A DNA stretch of 64,000 nt from an uncultured bacterium (GCA_902777605.1 CACYUI010000003.1:19593-83592); one strand, 5' to 3'. Positions 38,037 through 48,710 are shown, counted from the first letter of the stretch. The notes: a model not told the origin generated them from the sequence alone. A program made the numbers and translations.

Positions 38037-38198
38037 ATGCAAGTAATTTCAGAAATAGTAGAAATCCCAAACAACGGTCAACCAACGACCGAGTATATAG
38101 AAAAGGAGTTAACAAATCGTAATATTAACCCCCTTAGGTGGGCTATTGTAAGTGTTAGTGATACAATATATAAAGTAAATGTAGCAAATTTAAAATAG
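38037..38198 (+). CDS. small hypothetical protein between glmS and ahcY
   Basis: A 53-codon frame starting one base after the glmS stop. It ends WAIVSVSDTIYKVNVANLK. The composition is normal for a folded alpha/beta peptide, and it fills the gap to ahcY almost exactly. No clear ribosome site is present, so translation would depend on coupling to glmS. Function unknown. Confidence 0.5.
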   Translation: MQVISEIVEIPNNGQPTTEYIEKELTNRNINPLRWAIVSVSDTIYKVNVANLK

Positions 38199-38210
38199 CA
38201 GGAAGGTTAA

Positions 38211-39479
<1,269 letters not shown>

Positions 39480-39501
39480 TAAGCAATTAAAATCAGATCT
39501 T

Positions 39502-39540
39502 AAAAACACCATATAAAATTATATGGTGTTTTTATTTTTG
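39502..39540. terminator. bidirectional rho-independent terminator
   Basis: Arms 39502-39516 and 39519-39533 pair over 15 bases, with A and T runs on both sides. It serves ahcY and the convergent gene at 39532. Confidence 0.85.
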
Positions 39541-40023
39541 AAGCCAATCATATAAATTTCTGATTTCTCCATAATCAAAATCATTTAATATGTTTGGAGT
39601 ATCAAGATTTTCATTAATTGGTTCAATATTTATTTTGCCATCTGCATAAACCTTTGCAAAATTTTTACCTTCATTTGTACAATAAGGAAGTTTTGTAATA
39701 TTATTTTTAGTCAAATATGCTAATCCGTGTACTCTACACACAATCGGTCGATATTCATAAACAGAACAAGTTGAATTAAACAAAAAAGGACAAACTCCAC
39801 CTTTTTGAATATTTTTAATATTCTTTTGCACTTGTTTTTTAGTATTATCAGATAATGCAATATAACCTTGCATCAAATATTCAAGTTCAAGTTGAGATAT
39901 AGGGTAGTCCCCTTTTTCACAACAAGAAGAACAACCTTTTTTACATTTGATAAAATTTTTATATTCTATAAAATATGTGTTTAGCTTATTATCTAAAACA
40001 CACAAAAAATCTTTATAATTCAT
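39532..40023 (-). CDS. YkgJ-type Cys-cluster protein
   Basis: A 163-residue protein with KCKKGCSSCCEKGDYPIS near the N-terminus, GVCPFLFNSTCSVYEYRPIVC in two parts around 77-97, and HGLAY. This is the zinc/iron-chelating pattern of the YkgJ/UPF0153 family. The function in bacteria is not established. It lies downstream of two other minus-strand genes and probably shares their transcript. Confidence 0.75.
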   Translation of the reverse strand: MNYKDFLCVLDNKLNTYFIEYKNFIKCKKGCSSCCEKGDYPISQLELEYLMQGYIALSDNTKKQVQKNIKNIQKGGVCPFLFNSTCSVYEYRPIVCRVHGLAYLTKNNITKLPYCTNEGKNFAKVYADGKINIEPINENLDTPNILNDFDYGEIRNLYDWLQK

Positions 40024-40029
40024 TGAGAA

Positions 40030-40749
40030 TTATCTACCGCCCCAAAAACGCGACCAGAAGTTTTTTGACGCGTTACTTTCTAAATGTTCAATTCTTTGAG
40101 AAAGCTCTTTATTATGTTCCAATAACTCTTGAACCTGTTTTGCTAAAATTTCATTGTCTCTTTTATATCCACCGGCCTCTATAAGTTTTTCTGTCATAGA
40201 AGAATTTGCAATATCATCACTTATTTTTTTTGCAACAGCTTCTGCAAGCATTTGAAGAGTTTGGCTTGAAACATCGAGAGTAAAGTTTTTACCTTGAGGT
40301 ATTGTTTCAACAGGATTAGTCATTTCTTCTTTTGACATAATTTCTGCTGACACTTCTGCTGCGGTTCTCTCTTTTCCATCAACACCAATAATCAAAGGCT
40401 GAATTTTAGAATTGGCTTCTTGAATACTTTCAATAGAATCCTCTTCCTGCAATTGAGTTTCAGCATCTTCTATTGTCTTTACTTCTTCGCTAGTAAGAGC
40501 ACCCTCATTTGCTTTTGCTTCCATTCTGGAAACTTTTGTAATTATCTGTTCATCGCTATATCCCTGAGCCTTTAAAGATATTCCTTTTTTAATTTTTTCT
40601 AATGCTAAGTCGTCAAAAAATTCTAAACCGTTTTCATCTTCATAAATAGATTCGATTTTCCAATCTTCCAAAAATAAATCAAGCGAATGCTTGTCTATAT
40701 AATAATTTTCAGTATTTAAGCTTTGTAAAATTGTTTCTCTGTTATACAT
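40030..40749 (-). CDS. coiled-coil protein with MerR-like N-terminus
   Basis: A 239-residue protein. The first 70 residues (ETILQSLNTENYYIDKHSLD, FDDLALEKIKKGISLKAQGY) look like a winged-helix, MerR-type segment. An acidic linker follows, then a coiled coil from about 195 to 228. The end, NFWSRFWGGR, is aromatic and basic and may bind a membrane surface. No enzyme motif is seen. It is 10 bases from smpB. Confidence 0.55.
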   Translation of the reverse strand: MYNRETILQSLNTENYYIDKHSLDLFLEDWKIESIYEDENGLEFFDDLALEKIKKGISLKAQGYSDEQIITKVSRMEAKANEGALTSEEVKTIEDAETQLQEEDSIESIQEANSKIQPLIIGVDGKERTAAEVSAEIMSKEEMTNPVETIPQGKNFTLDVSSQTLQMLAEAVAKKISDDIANSSMTEKLIEAGGYKRDNEILAKQVQELLEHNKELSQRIEHLESNASKNFWSRFWGGR

Positions 40750-40759
40750 CCGCTAATCC

Positions 40760-41206
40760 TCATCTTTTGACATATCTTGCAATATCTCGCTCTTGCGTTT
40801 TTTTAGCTATACTTTCACGCTTATCATAAATTTTCTTACCCTTAGCCAATCCGATTTCTATTTTAGCAAAACCGTGCGATAAAAACAATTCTAAAGGTAC
40901 AATTGTTACACCGTCTTTTTTTACTTTATCCTGTATTTTTAATATTTCGCGTTTTTGAAGCAAAAGTTTTCTTATTCTATCTGATTTATGATTATAAATA
41001 TTTCCATGCCTGTATGGTGAAATATGCATGCCATACAAAAACATTTCATTATCTTCAATTTTTGCAAACGAATCCTTAAGATTGACTCCACCTTCGCGTA
41101 TAGATTTAATCTCCGTTCCTGTTAGCACAATCCCTGCAATAAATTTATCAAAAATCAAAAAGTCATGAAAAGCTTTTCTATTTGTAGATATTACTTTTTT
41201 ATCCAT
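40760..41206 (-). CDS. smpB: SsrA-binding protein
   Basis: A 148-residue partner of tmRNA in ribosome rescue. NRKAFHDFLIFDKFIAGIVL, GTEIKSIREGGVNLKDSF, ISPYRHGNIYNH and GLAKGKKIYDKRE are all family motifs. I start at 41206. TATAAT at 41218-41213 lies six bases before this ATG, so the mRNA is probably leaderless. The longer in-frame start at 41251 would sit upstream of that promoter. No tmRNA gene is seen in the window. Confidence 0.93.
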   Translation of the reverse strand: MDKKVISTNRKAFHDFLIFDKFIAGIVLTGTEIKSIREGGVNLKDSFAKIEDNEMFLYGMHISPYRHGNIYNHKSDRIRKLLLQKREILKIQDKVKKDGVTIVPLELFLSHGFAKIEIGLAKGKKIYDKRESIAKKTQERDIARYVKR

Positions 41207-41212
41207 AAAATT

Positions 41213-41218
41213 ATTATA
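41213..41218 (-). promoter_or_regulatory. -10 box of leaderless smpB
   Basis: TATAAT on the minus strand, then AATTTT and the smpB ATG. Transcription should start at about the A of the ATG. Confidence 0.5.
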
Positions 41219-41280
41219 CTCGAAATTAAAGCCTTTGCAATTAAAATACATGTAAACATATTGACAAAAATTTGAATTTT

Positions 41281-41306
41281 AATGATAATGATAATAGTTA
41301 TCATTT
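41281..41306. promoter_or_regulatory. Fur-like box before the Fur-family gene
   Basis: AATGATAATGATAATAGTTA followed by TCATTT is very close to the classical Fur box built of GATAAT repeats. It lies 14 bases before the start of the Fur-family gene and suggests autoregulation by iron or peroxide. Confidence 0.7.
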
Positions 41307-41319
41307 AGGGAAGTGAGAA

Positions 41320-41760
41320 ATGAGGAATTCAAAGCAAAAGGATATTATTCTGCTTGCGCTAGATGAACATAGAGTTCATCCAACGGCTGAAGAATTATAT
41401 AAATATATACACAAAGAACATGCCGAGATTGGTGTTGCTACTGTGTATAGAAATCTTAGCAAACTCGCAGAACAGGGAATTGTAAAAAAAATAATAGGTT
41501 TAGATGGCTCCTCGCATTTTGATAGTGTTGTTGAACCTCACTACCATTTTGTATGTTCATGCTGCGGGAAAATATATGATATTCCCGGCGGTATTGCAAC
41601 AGATCTAATCTCACAAGCAGAAGAATTTACGGACTGCAAAATAACCTCTATGGATATTACATTTAGAGGTTTATGTAGAGAATGTGAAAACAAACACAAC
41701 GGCAAATTCGTTTTTGACCAAAATGAAACGGAAATGCTTATTAGCGCAAGTGTCATTTAA
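41320..41760 (+). CDS. Fur/PerR-family regulator
   Basis: A 146-residue metal-dependent repressor. The winged helix has HPTAEELYKYIHKEH and GVATVYRNLSKLAEQG. The metal sites include SSHFDSVVEPHYHFVC. Two structural Cys pairs are visible, CSCC and CREC. The HYHF and FD arrangement resembles PerR as much as Fur, so the signal may be peroxide. The box at 41281-41306 supports self-control. Rubrerythrin at 12.5 kb would be a logical target, but I saw no box there. Confidence 0.88.
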   Translation: MRNSKQKDIILLALDEHRVHPTAEELYKYIHKEHAEIGVATVYRNLSKLAEQGIVKKIIGLDGSSHFDSVVEPHYHFVCSCCGKIYDIPGGIATDLISQAEEFTDCKITSMDITFRGLCRECENKHNGKFVFDQNETEMLISASVI

Positions 41761-41881
41761 AATTGTAAAATTGACAATTTATATAAGTTAATAAAATTGG
41801 AATTTCTATATTGAAAGTAGTATAATGGAGTTTCGCATTTTATTTAAAATTTAAATACCGGACAAAAGGAGAAAAGAAAAA

Positions 41882-43972
41882 ATGGAAGCCACTTTGGAAA
41901 AAAGTAGGGAAAAAAAATATTCAACAACAGAATTTGTTGGAGGTAAATGGCAAAAAGGAATTAATGTAAGAGATTTTATTCAAAGAAACTATACACCATA
42001 TGACGGTGATTCAAGCTTTTTGGCAGGACCAACAAGTGCAACTAAAAAACTTTGGGAAGAATGCTGCGATTTATTCAAAAAAGAACGAGAAAACGGCGGT
42101 GTTTTGGATATGGACACAAAAATTGTTTCAACAATTACTTCTCATGGCGCAGGATATATAGATAAATCTTTGGAAAAGATTGTCGGTTTACAAACAGATA
42201 AACCTCTTAAACGCTCTTTACAACCTTTTGGTGGTATTAGAATGGCAGAAACTTCTTGCAAGTCTTATGGATATGAAGTTGACCCCGAAGTTATTGAAAT
42301 ATTTACAAAATATCGAAAAACTCACAACCAAGGCGTATTTGATTGCTATACTCCCGAAATGAGAAAAGCACGCCATGCCGCAATTCTCACGGGACTTCCC
42401 GATGCATACGGACGAGGTCGTATAATCGGAGATTACAGAAGAATTGCTCTTTATGGTATTGACAGACTTGTTTATGACAAAATGGATCAACTGAATTCCA
42501 TTGACGGAGAAATGACTCCTGATAAAATACAGTTAAAAGAAGAAATTTCAGAGCAGATAAGAGCTTTGTGGGAAATGGCAGAACTTGGCAAAATTTATGG
42601 TTTTGATATAACTCAGCCTGCGAAAAATGCCAAAGAAGCCGTACAATGGCTATATTTTGGTTATCTTTCAGCCGTAAAAGAACAAAACGGCGCAGCTATG
42701 AGCATCGGCAGAACTTCTACATTCTTAGATATTTATATTGAAAGAGATTTAAAAGACGGTATTTTAACAGAAGAAGAAGCTCAAGAACTTATAGATCACT
42801 TCATCATGAAACTCAGATTGGTTAAGTTTGCAAGAACTCCTGAGTACAATTCACTGTTCTCAGGCGATCCTACTTGGGTAACAGAGTCAATAGGCGGTGT
42901 TGGAGTTGATGGCAGACACATGGTTACTAAAAACTCTTTTAGATACCTGCACACACTTGAAAATTTGGGAACAGCTCCTGAACCTAATTTAACTGTTTTG
43001 TGGTCAAAAAATTTACCGCATAATTTTAAACAGTATGCAGCACATATTTCTATAACTACTTCATCTATTCAATATGAAAATGACGATCAGATGAGAGCGG
43101 TACATGGTGACGACTATGCAATTGCTTGCTGTGTATCTTCTATGGTAGTCGGAAAAGAAATGCAATTTTTCGGCGCAAGGGCAAATCTTGCTAAATGCTT
43201 ATTGTACGCAATTAATGGTGGTATTGATGAAAGATTAAAAGAACAGGTTGGTCCAAAATACAGACCTATTACTTCTGAGTATCTTGATTTTGATGAAGTT
43301 ATGGAAAAATATGAAGATATGATGGAATGGCTTGCAGGATTGTATGTAAATACATTAAATGTGATTCACTACATGCATGACAAATACTGTTATGAACGCT
43401 CTCAAATGGCTCTTCATGACAGAGATGTAAAAAGATACTTTGCAACTGGTATTGCAGGCTTAAGTGTTGTTGCAGACTCTCTATCTGCTATCAAATATGC
43501 CCGCGTAAAAACCATTCGTGATGAAAACGGTTTGGTAGTAGATTATGAAGTTGAAGGAGATTACCCGAAATATGGAAATAACGATGACAGAGTTGACCAA
43601 ATGGCAGTAGATTTAGTTCACAAATTTATGAATATGATTAGAAAACATTACACCTACAGAAATTCTATTCCTACAATGTCAATTCTTACAATTACATCAA
43701 ATGTTGTTTATGGTAAGAAAACAGGAAACACTCCAGATGGTCGTAAAGCAGGTGTACCGTTAGCCCCCGGAGCAAACCCAATGCATGGAAGAGATTCAAA
43801 TGGTGCAGTAGCTTCTCTGGCATCTGTTGCAAAACTTCCGTTTGCAGATGCCCAAGACGGTATTTCAAATACATTCTCGATTATTCCTAACGCACTGGGA
43901 AAAGATGAAGTATTTATGGGAGATTTAGATATTCAACTTGATTGCGGATGTTGTGGTGATGTAATCAAATAA
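41882..43972 (+). CDS. pflB: pyruvate formate-lyase catalytic subunit lacking the glycyl-radical domain
   Basis: A 696-residue enzyme that cleaves pyruvate to acetyl-CoA and formate in fermentation. The active-site Cys pair is C416-C417 in [34 protein letters not shown] and [20 protein letters not shown] are conserved. Standard PflB runs to about 750-760 residues and ends with a glycyl-radical domain. Here the protein stops after [20 protein letters not shown] and a Cys-rich tail, [10 protein letters not shown]. The missing domain is the next gene, 31 bases downstream. AAAGGAG precedes the start. Confidence 0.92.
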   Translation: MEATLEKSREKKYSTTEFVGGKWQKGINVRDFIQRNYTPYDGDSSFLAGPTSATKKLWEECCDLFKKERENGGVLDMDTKIVSTITSHGAGYIDKSLEKIVGLQTDKPLKRSLQPFGGIRMAETSCKSYGYEVDPEVIEIFTKYRKTHNQGVFDCYTPEMRKARHAAILTGLPDAYGRGRIIGDYRRIALYGIDRLVYDKMDQLNSIDGEMTPDKIQLKEEISEQIRALWEMAELGKIYGFDITQPAKNAKEAVQWLYFGYLSAVKEQNGAAMSIGRTSTFLDIYIERDLKDGILTEEEAQELIDHFIMKLRLVKFARTPEYNSLFSGDPTWVTESIGGVGVDGRHMVTKNSFRYLHTLENLGTAPEPNLTVLWSKNLPHNFKQYAAHISITTSSIQYENDDQMRAVHGDDYAIACCVSSMVVGKEMQFFGARANLAKCLLYAINGGIDERLKEQVGPKYRPITSEYLDFDEVMEKYEDMMEWLAGLYVNTLNVIHYMHDKYCYERSQMALHDRDVKRYFATGIAGLSVVADSLSAIKYARVKTIRDENGLVVDYEVEGDYPKYGNNDDRVDQMAVDLVHKFMNMIRKHYTYRNSIPTMSILTITSNVVYGKKTGNTPDGRKAGVPLAPGANPMHGRDSNGAVASLASVAKLPFADAQDGISNTFSIIPNALGKDEVFMGDLDIQLDCGCCGDVIK

Positions 43973-44003
43973 TTTATAAGACTAATAATTAAAGGAGAAT
44001 AAT

Positions 44004-44441
44004 ATGACAACTCAACAAGAAGAAAATTTAATAAACTTACTTGACGGATATTGTGAAAAGGGCGGACATCATTTGAATGTGAATGTGTTTAACAGAGAAA
44101 CATTGATTGATGCGCAAGCTCATCCTGAAAAATATCCTCAATTAACCGTGAGAGTTTCAGGTTATGCCGTAAACTTTATCAAGCTTACAAAAGAACAACA
44201 AGACGATGTTATTTCAAGAACATTTCATTCTTCATTAAATGGAGCAAGTTCAAGCATATCTTCAACTGCTTCTTCTGTTGAAAATTCTGTTCCTAATGAA
44301 GATTCTTCTGTTTTAGAAATTAACCGTTCTTCAGAAAGTACAAGAAGATCAGTTGGTTCGATGTCTATGCCTTCTGACTTTTCCGGTTCTAAGAAGAATG
44401 TAAGCATCGAAGAAACATCAAAAGAAAAAATTCATATATAG
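44004..44441 (+). CDS. separate glycyl-radical subunit of pyruvate formate-lyase with Ser-rich tail
   Basis: A 145-residue protein. Residues 1-75 are the glycyl-radical domain missing from pfl[37 protein letters not shown] with the radical Gly at G53, and [12 protein letters not shown]. It resembles the YfiD/GrcA spare-part proteins, but here no intact PflB copy is present beside it. Residues 76-145 are a Ser/Glu-rich, probably disordered tail, unlike GrcA. An AAAGGAG site gives it its own start. It lies between pflB and pflA in one operon. Confidence 0.88.
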   Translation: MTTQQEENLINLLDGYCEKGGHHLNVNVFNRETLIDAQAHPEKYPQLTVRVSGYAVNFIKLTKEQQDDVISRTFHSSLNGASSSISSTASSVENSVPNEDSSVLEINRSSESTRRSVGSMSMPSDFSGSKKNVSIEETSKEKIHI

Positions 44442-44444
44442 TTA

Positions 44445-45224
44445 ATGTCAGAAATATACGGAAATATACATTCAATAGAAACTTGCGGCACTGTAGACGG
44501 ACCGGGAATAAGATTTGTTGTCTTTACTCAGGGCTGTCCTATGCGTTGTCTTTATTGTCATAACCCTGATACTTGGGATATAGTAGTGAATCAAGGGGTA
44601 AATCACGGGGCAAATGAGATAAGTGTTAAAAAACTTACACCCAATGAAATTCTTAAAGAATACGAAAGCGTTAAAGAATTTTGCAAAGGCGGAATAACTG
44701 TCACTGGTGGGGAACCAATGTTACAAATAGAATTTGTAACAGAACTTTTTAAACAAGCAAAAGAGAAAAATATTCATACCGCACTTGATACATCAGGCAT
44801 AATGTTTCATGGCGAAAATGAACAAATAGATGCGCTATTAAAATATACCGATTTAGTCCTTTTAGATATCAAGCACATTGATGACAAAGAGCATAAAAAA
44901 TTAACAGGGCATTCTAATAAAAATGTTTTAGAATTTGCAAAATATTTATCAGAAAAAGCCAAACCAATGTGGATTAGACATGTAGTTGTCCCAGGGGTAA
45001 ATGATAAAAAAGGTTATTTGGAAAAACTGGGAGAATTTATTGGCAGTTTAAAAAATGTCAAAGCGCTGGATGTTCTTCCATATCATGATATGGCGATTCC
45101 AAAGTATGAAAATTTGGGTATAGAATATCCATTAAAAGGTGTTCCACCACTAACAAAAGAACAAGCAGTTAAAGCTAGAAACACCATTATAGCAAGTATT
45201 AAAAAGAGTCGTGGAATATTATAA
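44445..45224 (+). CDS. pflA: pyruvate formate-lyase activating enzyme
   Basis: A 259-residue radical SAM enzyme that puts the radical on the Gly of the upstream subunit. The cluster motif CPMRCLYCHNP has Cys at 31, 35 and 38. VTGGEPMLQ and WIRHVVVPGVND are conserved. After DTWD there is an extra stretch, VVNQGVNHGANE, encoded by two 12-base repeat units. The start is three bases after the previous stop, without a clear ribosome site, which suggests coupling. Confidence 0.93.
   Translation: MSEIYGNIHSIETCGTVDGPGIRFVVFTQGCPMRCLYCHNPDTWDIVVNQGVNHGANEISVKKLTPNEILKEYESVKEFCKGGITVTGGEPMLQIEFVTELFKQAKEKNIHTALDTSGIMFHGENEQIDALLKYTDLVLLDIKHIDDKEHKKLTGHSNKNVLEFAKYLSEKAKPMWIRHVVVPGVNDKKGYLEKLGEFIGSLKNVKALDVLPYHDMAIPKYENLGIEYPLKGVPPLTKEQAVKARNTIIASIKKSRGIL
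44595..44616 (+). repeat. two GGGGTAAATAAA-type units inside pflA
   Basis: GGGGTAAATCAC and GGGGCAAATGAG lie in tandem, encoding GVNH and GANE in a loop where other PflA proteins have a short link. Confidence 0.6.
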
Positions 45225-45286
45225 AATTTTACTTACAAAATACCAAAATTTGTGCTAAAATGTCATAGAAAAAGAGAAAATAACTT

Positions 45287-45676
45287 ATGCATGACTATAA
45301 ATTACTTATGGATACAGCCAAAGAGGCATCTAAGAAATCTTATTCTCCATTCTCGAGATTTGCAGTAGGTGCAAGTGTTTTAGCAAAAAGCGGAATGATA
45401 TATTCCGGCTGCAATGTAGAAAATTCTTCTTTTGGCATGACAATTTGCGCAGAAAGGTGTGCTATTTTTAAAGCTGTATCAGAGGGGGAAAGAGAAATAT
45501 TGGCAGTTGCTATTTATTCTCCAAATGCGGATGACTGCAATCCTTGTGGAGCTTGCAGACAAGTTATGTATGAATTTCAAGACGAAGAAAACGGTGTTGA
45601 AATAATCACCGAAAATATGGGGAATTTGATTGTAAGGAAGCTTGATGAATATCTTCCTTACGGCTTTAAAATCTAA
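45287..45676 (+). CDS. cdd: cytidine deaminase
   Basis: A 129-residue pyrimidine salvage enzyme. YSPFSRFAVGASVLAKSG opens the fold. Zinc and catalysis are from TICAERCAIFKA and NPCGACRQVMYEF. This is the small homotetramer type. It starts 62 bases after pflA and is followed at once by a small Cys protein. Confidence 0.92.
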   Translation: MHDYKLLMDTAKEASKKSYSPFSRFAVGASVLAKSGMIYSGCNVENSSFGMTICAERCAIFKAVSEGEREILAVAIYSPNADDCNPCGACRQVMYEFQDEENGVEIITENMGNLIVRKLDEYLPYGFKI

Positions 45677-45678
45677 CT

Positions 45679-45924
45679 ATGTATATTGCAGAACTTTTTA
45701 TAAAATGGCTCAACAAAAATAAGAGAGGCATCGGAGCCAATCCAAATAATAATTTTAAAGAGGGGGTTAATATTGACTCTGACGAAAACATACTCCCAAA
45801 CGATTATGACGAGGCTATGAATTGTGAACATAAATTCATGCCGGTAGATAGTACAGGTACTGTATTAGCTTGCACAAAATGCGGGTTTGTAATAAAACAA
45901 AGGGATAAAGGGGTAAATAAATAA
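45679..45924 (+). CDS. small zinc-ribbon-like protein
   Basis: An 81-residue protein starting 2 bases after cdd. NCEHKFMPVDSTGTVLACTK and CGF give a Cys/His set (C, H, C, C) typical of a small zinc ribbon. The middle has KEGVNIDS and the end is DKGVNK, the latter encoded by an exact GGGGTAAATA copy that runs into the stop codon. It looks as if the repeat has supplied the C-terminus. Function unknown. Confidence 0.6.
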   Translation: MYIAELFIKWLNKNKRGIGANPNNNFKEGVNIDSDENILPNDYDEAMNCEHKFMPVDSTGTVLACTKCGFVIKQRDKGVNK

Positions 45925-45973
45925 CAATTAGCAAATTAGCAAATTACCAAAAATAACAAATAAAGGATAATAT

Positions 45974-48202
45974 ATGACAAAAATTCTTGATTTTATATCT
46001 TCAAAAAACTTCAGAAACGGATTTTTCTTTTTGCTGTTTACGGTATTAATGGCAATAACTATATCTTCTCAAAATTACTTTTTCCAAAAAGTAATTGAAA
46101 ATGGTATAAGCAAAAAAGATATAGTTGCACAAAAAGAAATTAAAATTGTTGATACTAAAAAAACAGAGCAACATAAAAAAGAAGTTGCTCAAAATGTTGA
46201 ACCAATATTAACCCAAGCTGAAGACGAATTTATTACAACTAATCTTGCAACATTAAGAAATTCTGTTCTTAAAATCAGAGCAAAAGATGCATCTGAGGCA
46301 ACTAAAAGAGATGAACTAAAAGTCTTATTTGATGAAGCAGGACAGCAAGGTTTGGTTACTTTTTTACTAAAAGCTAGTGATAGTGACTTGAATGCGGTTT
46401 TTGATAAATCGCAGGTTACACTTACTTCTGTTTTAAACTCAGGAGTTTCATCCAAAGATTTTGAGAATAATAATATTTCTCATATCATTAACAAAAATAT
46501 GCCAAACAACATTACAAGATATCAAGGCAATCTTATTACCGGAATTCTACATCAAGTAATTGTTCCAAATTTAGTTGTTGACGAATTTGCAACAGAAATA
46601 GCAAAGAAAAACGCTCAAAATGCAGTTAAGCCTTATGAAGTTGTGTTTAAAAAGGGACAAAAAATTGTATTTGAAGGTGAACCTGTAACTAAATTAAAAC
46701 GCGATGCTCTTAGAGCCGCAGGATATAATGTATTGGAAGTAAATTGGGGTGGAATTTTAGGTATCTACATACTTATAGCTTTCTTTTCTTTTGTATTTTT
46801 ACAGTATGAAAAGAATTATGAAAAACCGTATTATAACGCAAAATACATGACAATAATGGGGTGCTTTACATTTATACTGGCACTTGTATCGGCCGTTTTA
46901 CCAACGGGATTTTCTCCGTATATAATGCCAATTCCTGCATATACAATACTTTTATCAATATTTACAACACCTAGGAATGCTTTCTTTGCATCAACAATTG
47001 TACTGGCTGTTATTGCAATTGGCATGCATTGGAATCTTGAAGTTATTGTTGCATTTATGCTTTTAAATACTGTTGTAATGTCAGCAGCTTCCAGGCTCAA
47101 ATTTTCAAAACGCTCTGATTTACTAATTGTTAGTGCAAAAATATCGCTTTCCGGTGTTTTAATAGTAGGTGGCATATATTTCTTAGAAAAATATATGATG
47201 GATATTGATAATCTCCTTATCCTACAAGATATTTCATATATTATTATTAACTGTTTTGTCATAAGCGGTGTATTTATTTTAGGAGTTCTTCCTATTATAG
47301 AAAATACATTCAGAATAATGACTCCGTATGGTTTAGCAGAACTTGCAGACCATAATCAAGAATTATTGAGAAGACTTATGCAAGAAGCTCCCGGAACATT
47401 TAACCACAGTTTAACTGTTTCTCATATGTGCGAAAATGCAGCAGAAGCTATTGGTGCAAATCCGGTTTTAGCAAGGGTTGGTGCAATGTATCATGATATC
47501 GGAAAGTTAATGCGTCCAATGTTTTTTGTAGAAAATCAATCATTCTATGGTATCGAAAATCCTCACAATTCTTGCACACCAAGATTTAGCAAAATGCTTA
47601 TTACTGCTCACCCAAAAGATGGTCTTGAACTTGCAAAAGATGCACACCTACCTCAGGTTATACATAATTTTATACTTCAACACCACGGAACAAGTCTTGT
47701 AAGTTATTTCTATAACGAAGCTCTAAAAGAAGAAGGTGCGGAAAATGTAAATGAAGAACAATTCCGTTACCCGGGACCTAAGCCTAATATGAAAGAAACT
47801 GCAATCCTTATGATTGCAGATGCGGTAGAATCAGCTGTTAGAGCCGCAAAAAATCCGTCAAATGAAGAAATTGATGCAATTATAAATAAAATTATTAAAG
47901 AACGGCTTAATGATGGGCAGCTATCTGATTCTCCGCTTACTTTAAAAGATATTAAAACTATTGCTGAAACTTTTTCAAGAATGCTTAGAGGCATGCATCA
48001 TAAACGCATTAAGTATCACAATGATTTGGTTCATGAACTTGATAAAAATAACAAGCTAAATCATGATTTAATTGAGCAGCCTATTGAAGCTCAGCCGGCA
48101 TTGGATGCAGGTTTAGAAGCAAAGCTTAAAGAACTGGAAGAAAAGAAAAATGCAGCATCTTCTATAAATACTGCAGAGAATAAGGACAATAGTGTTGAAT
48201 AA
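45974..48202 (+). CDS. pgpH: PgpH-like 7TM-HD cyclic-di-AMP phosphodiesterase
   Basis: A 742-residue membrane protein. After an N-terminal helix comes an extracytoplasmic 7TMR-HDED region (about 35-240). A block of about seven membrane segments follows (about 255-455). The cytoplasmic HD domain has FNHSLTVSHMCENAA, GAMYHDIGKLMRP, ILQHHGT and MIADAVESAVRA. PgpH enzymes degrade c-di-AMP, which controls potassium uptake; a Ktr-type system lies at 59-61 kb. It is followed by ybeY and dgkA, the usual order. Confidence 0.9.
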   Translation: MTKILDFISSKNFRNGFFFLLFTVLMAITISSQNYFFQKVIENGISKKDIVAQKEIKIVDTKKTEQHKKEVAQNVEPILTQAEDEFITTNLATLRNSVLKIRAKDASEATKRDELKVLFDEAGQQGLVTFLLKASDSDLNAVFDKSQVTLTSVLNSGVSSKDFENNNISHIINKNMPNNITRYQGNLITGILHQVIVPNLVVDEFATEIAKKNAQNAVKPYEVVFKKGQKIVFEGEPVTKLKRDALRAAGYNVLEVNWGGILGIYILIAFFSFVFLQYEKNYEKPYYNAKYMTIMGCFTFILALVSAVLPTGFSPYIMPIPAYTILLSIFTTPRNAFFASTIVLAVIAIGMHWNLEVIVAFMLLNTVVMSAASRLKFSKRSDLLIVSAKISLSGVLIVGGIYFLEKYMMDIDNLLILQDISYIIINCFVISGVFILGVLPIIENTFRIMTPYGLAELADHNQELLRRLMQEAPGTFNHSLTVSHMCENAAEAIGANPVLARVGAMYHDIGKLMRPMFFVENQSFYGIENPHNSCTPRFSKMLITAHPKDGLELAKDAHLPQVIHNFILQHHGTSLVSYFYNEALKEEGAENVNEEQFRYPGPKPNMKETAILMIADAVESAVRAAKNPSNEEIDAIINKIIKERLNDGQLSDSPLTLKDIKTIAETFSRMLRGMHHKRIKYHNDLVHELDKNNKLNHDLIEQPIEAQPALDAGLEAKLKELEEKKNAASSINTAENKDNSVE

Positions 48203-48710
48203 AACGCAAATTAATATCTTTACAGATAATCTTTTTGACAGTTGGAAAGTTGATGAAAAAGATGTAATAGAAAAAACAAGAGCAATGCTTGAATTTTATA
48301 TAAAAAATCTTAAGCACGATTCTTGTTTGGAGGGAAAAGTATACTCATCAATTACTCTTGACATTGTTTTTTGCGATTCTAACAAAACACAGGAACTAAA
48401 TAGAGATTACAGAGAGAAAGACTATCCTGCAGATATTATCACTTTTGCAATTTTTGCAGATGACGAAAACAGTTTTATTTTTGATGGCGATATTAACCTT
48501 GGTGAGATTGTAATTGCACTGGACAAAGTAATTGAGGGAGCTAACAGAGATATAAGCCACTCTAAAAACAAAGAACAAGAATTATTTTTTTTAATAAGCC
48601 ACGGCTTAATGCACCTTCTTGGGTTTGACCATCAAACAGAAGAGGAGTACAATTTTGTTGTGTCAGAACAAAGAAAAGCTTTGGGGAGTATTGAGTATGA
48701 CAAAATTTAA
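48192..48710 (+). CDS. ybeY: endoribonuclease YbeY, rRNA maturation factor
   Basis: A 172-residue metalloprotein for 16S rRNA 3' maturation and ribosome quality control. The zinc motif is FLISHGLMHLLGFDHQTEEE, and YPADIITFA is conserved. The likely start is a GTG at 48192, which overlaps the end of pgpH; a TTG is the next codon. AAGGA lies about six bases upstream. Confidence 0.9.
   Translation: MLNKTQINIFTDNLFDSWKVDEKDVIEKTRAMLEFYIKNLKHDSCLEGKVYSSITLDIVFCDSNKTQELNRDYREKDYPADIITFAIFADDENSFIFDGDINLGEIVIALDKVIEGANRDISHSKNKEQELFFLISHGLMHLLGFDHQTEEEYNFVVSEQRKALGSIEYDKI

Noticed and set aside
40030..41206. tmRNA gene near smpB
   Set aside because: No alanine-tRNA-like ends or tag-reading frame were found on either strand around smpB.
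43972..44004. Frameshift or sequencing error splitting pflB
   Set aside because: The break is at a domain border, the first part has a proper stop after a distinct tail, and the second has its own ribosome site. One inserted or deleted base would not rejoin the two.
44995..45006. GGGGTAAAT in the second half of pflA
   Set aside because: It encodes the conserved VVPGVND of PflA proteins, so protein function accounts for it and I did not count it as a repeat insertion.
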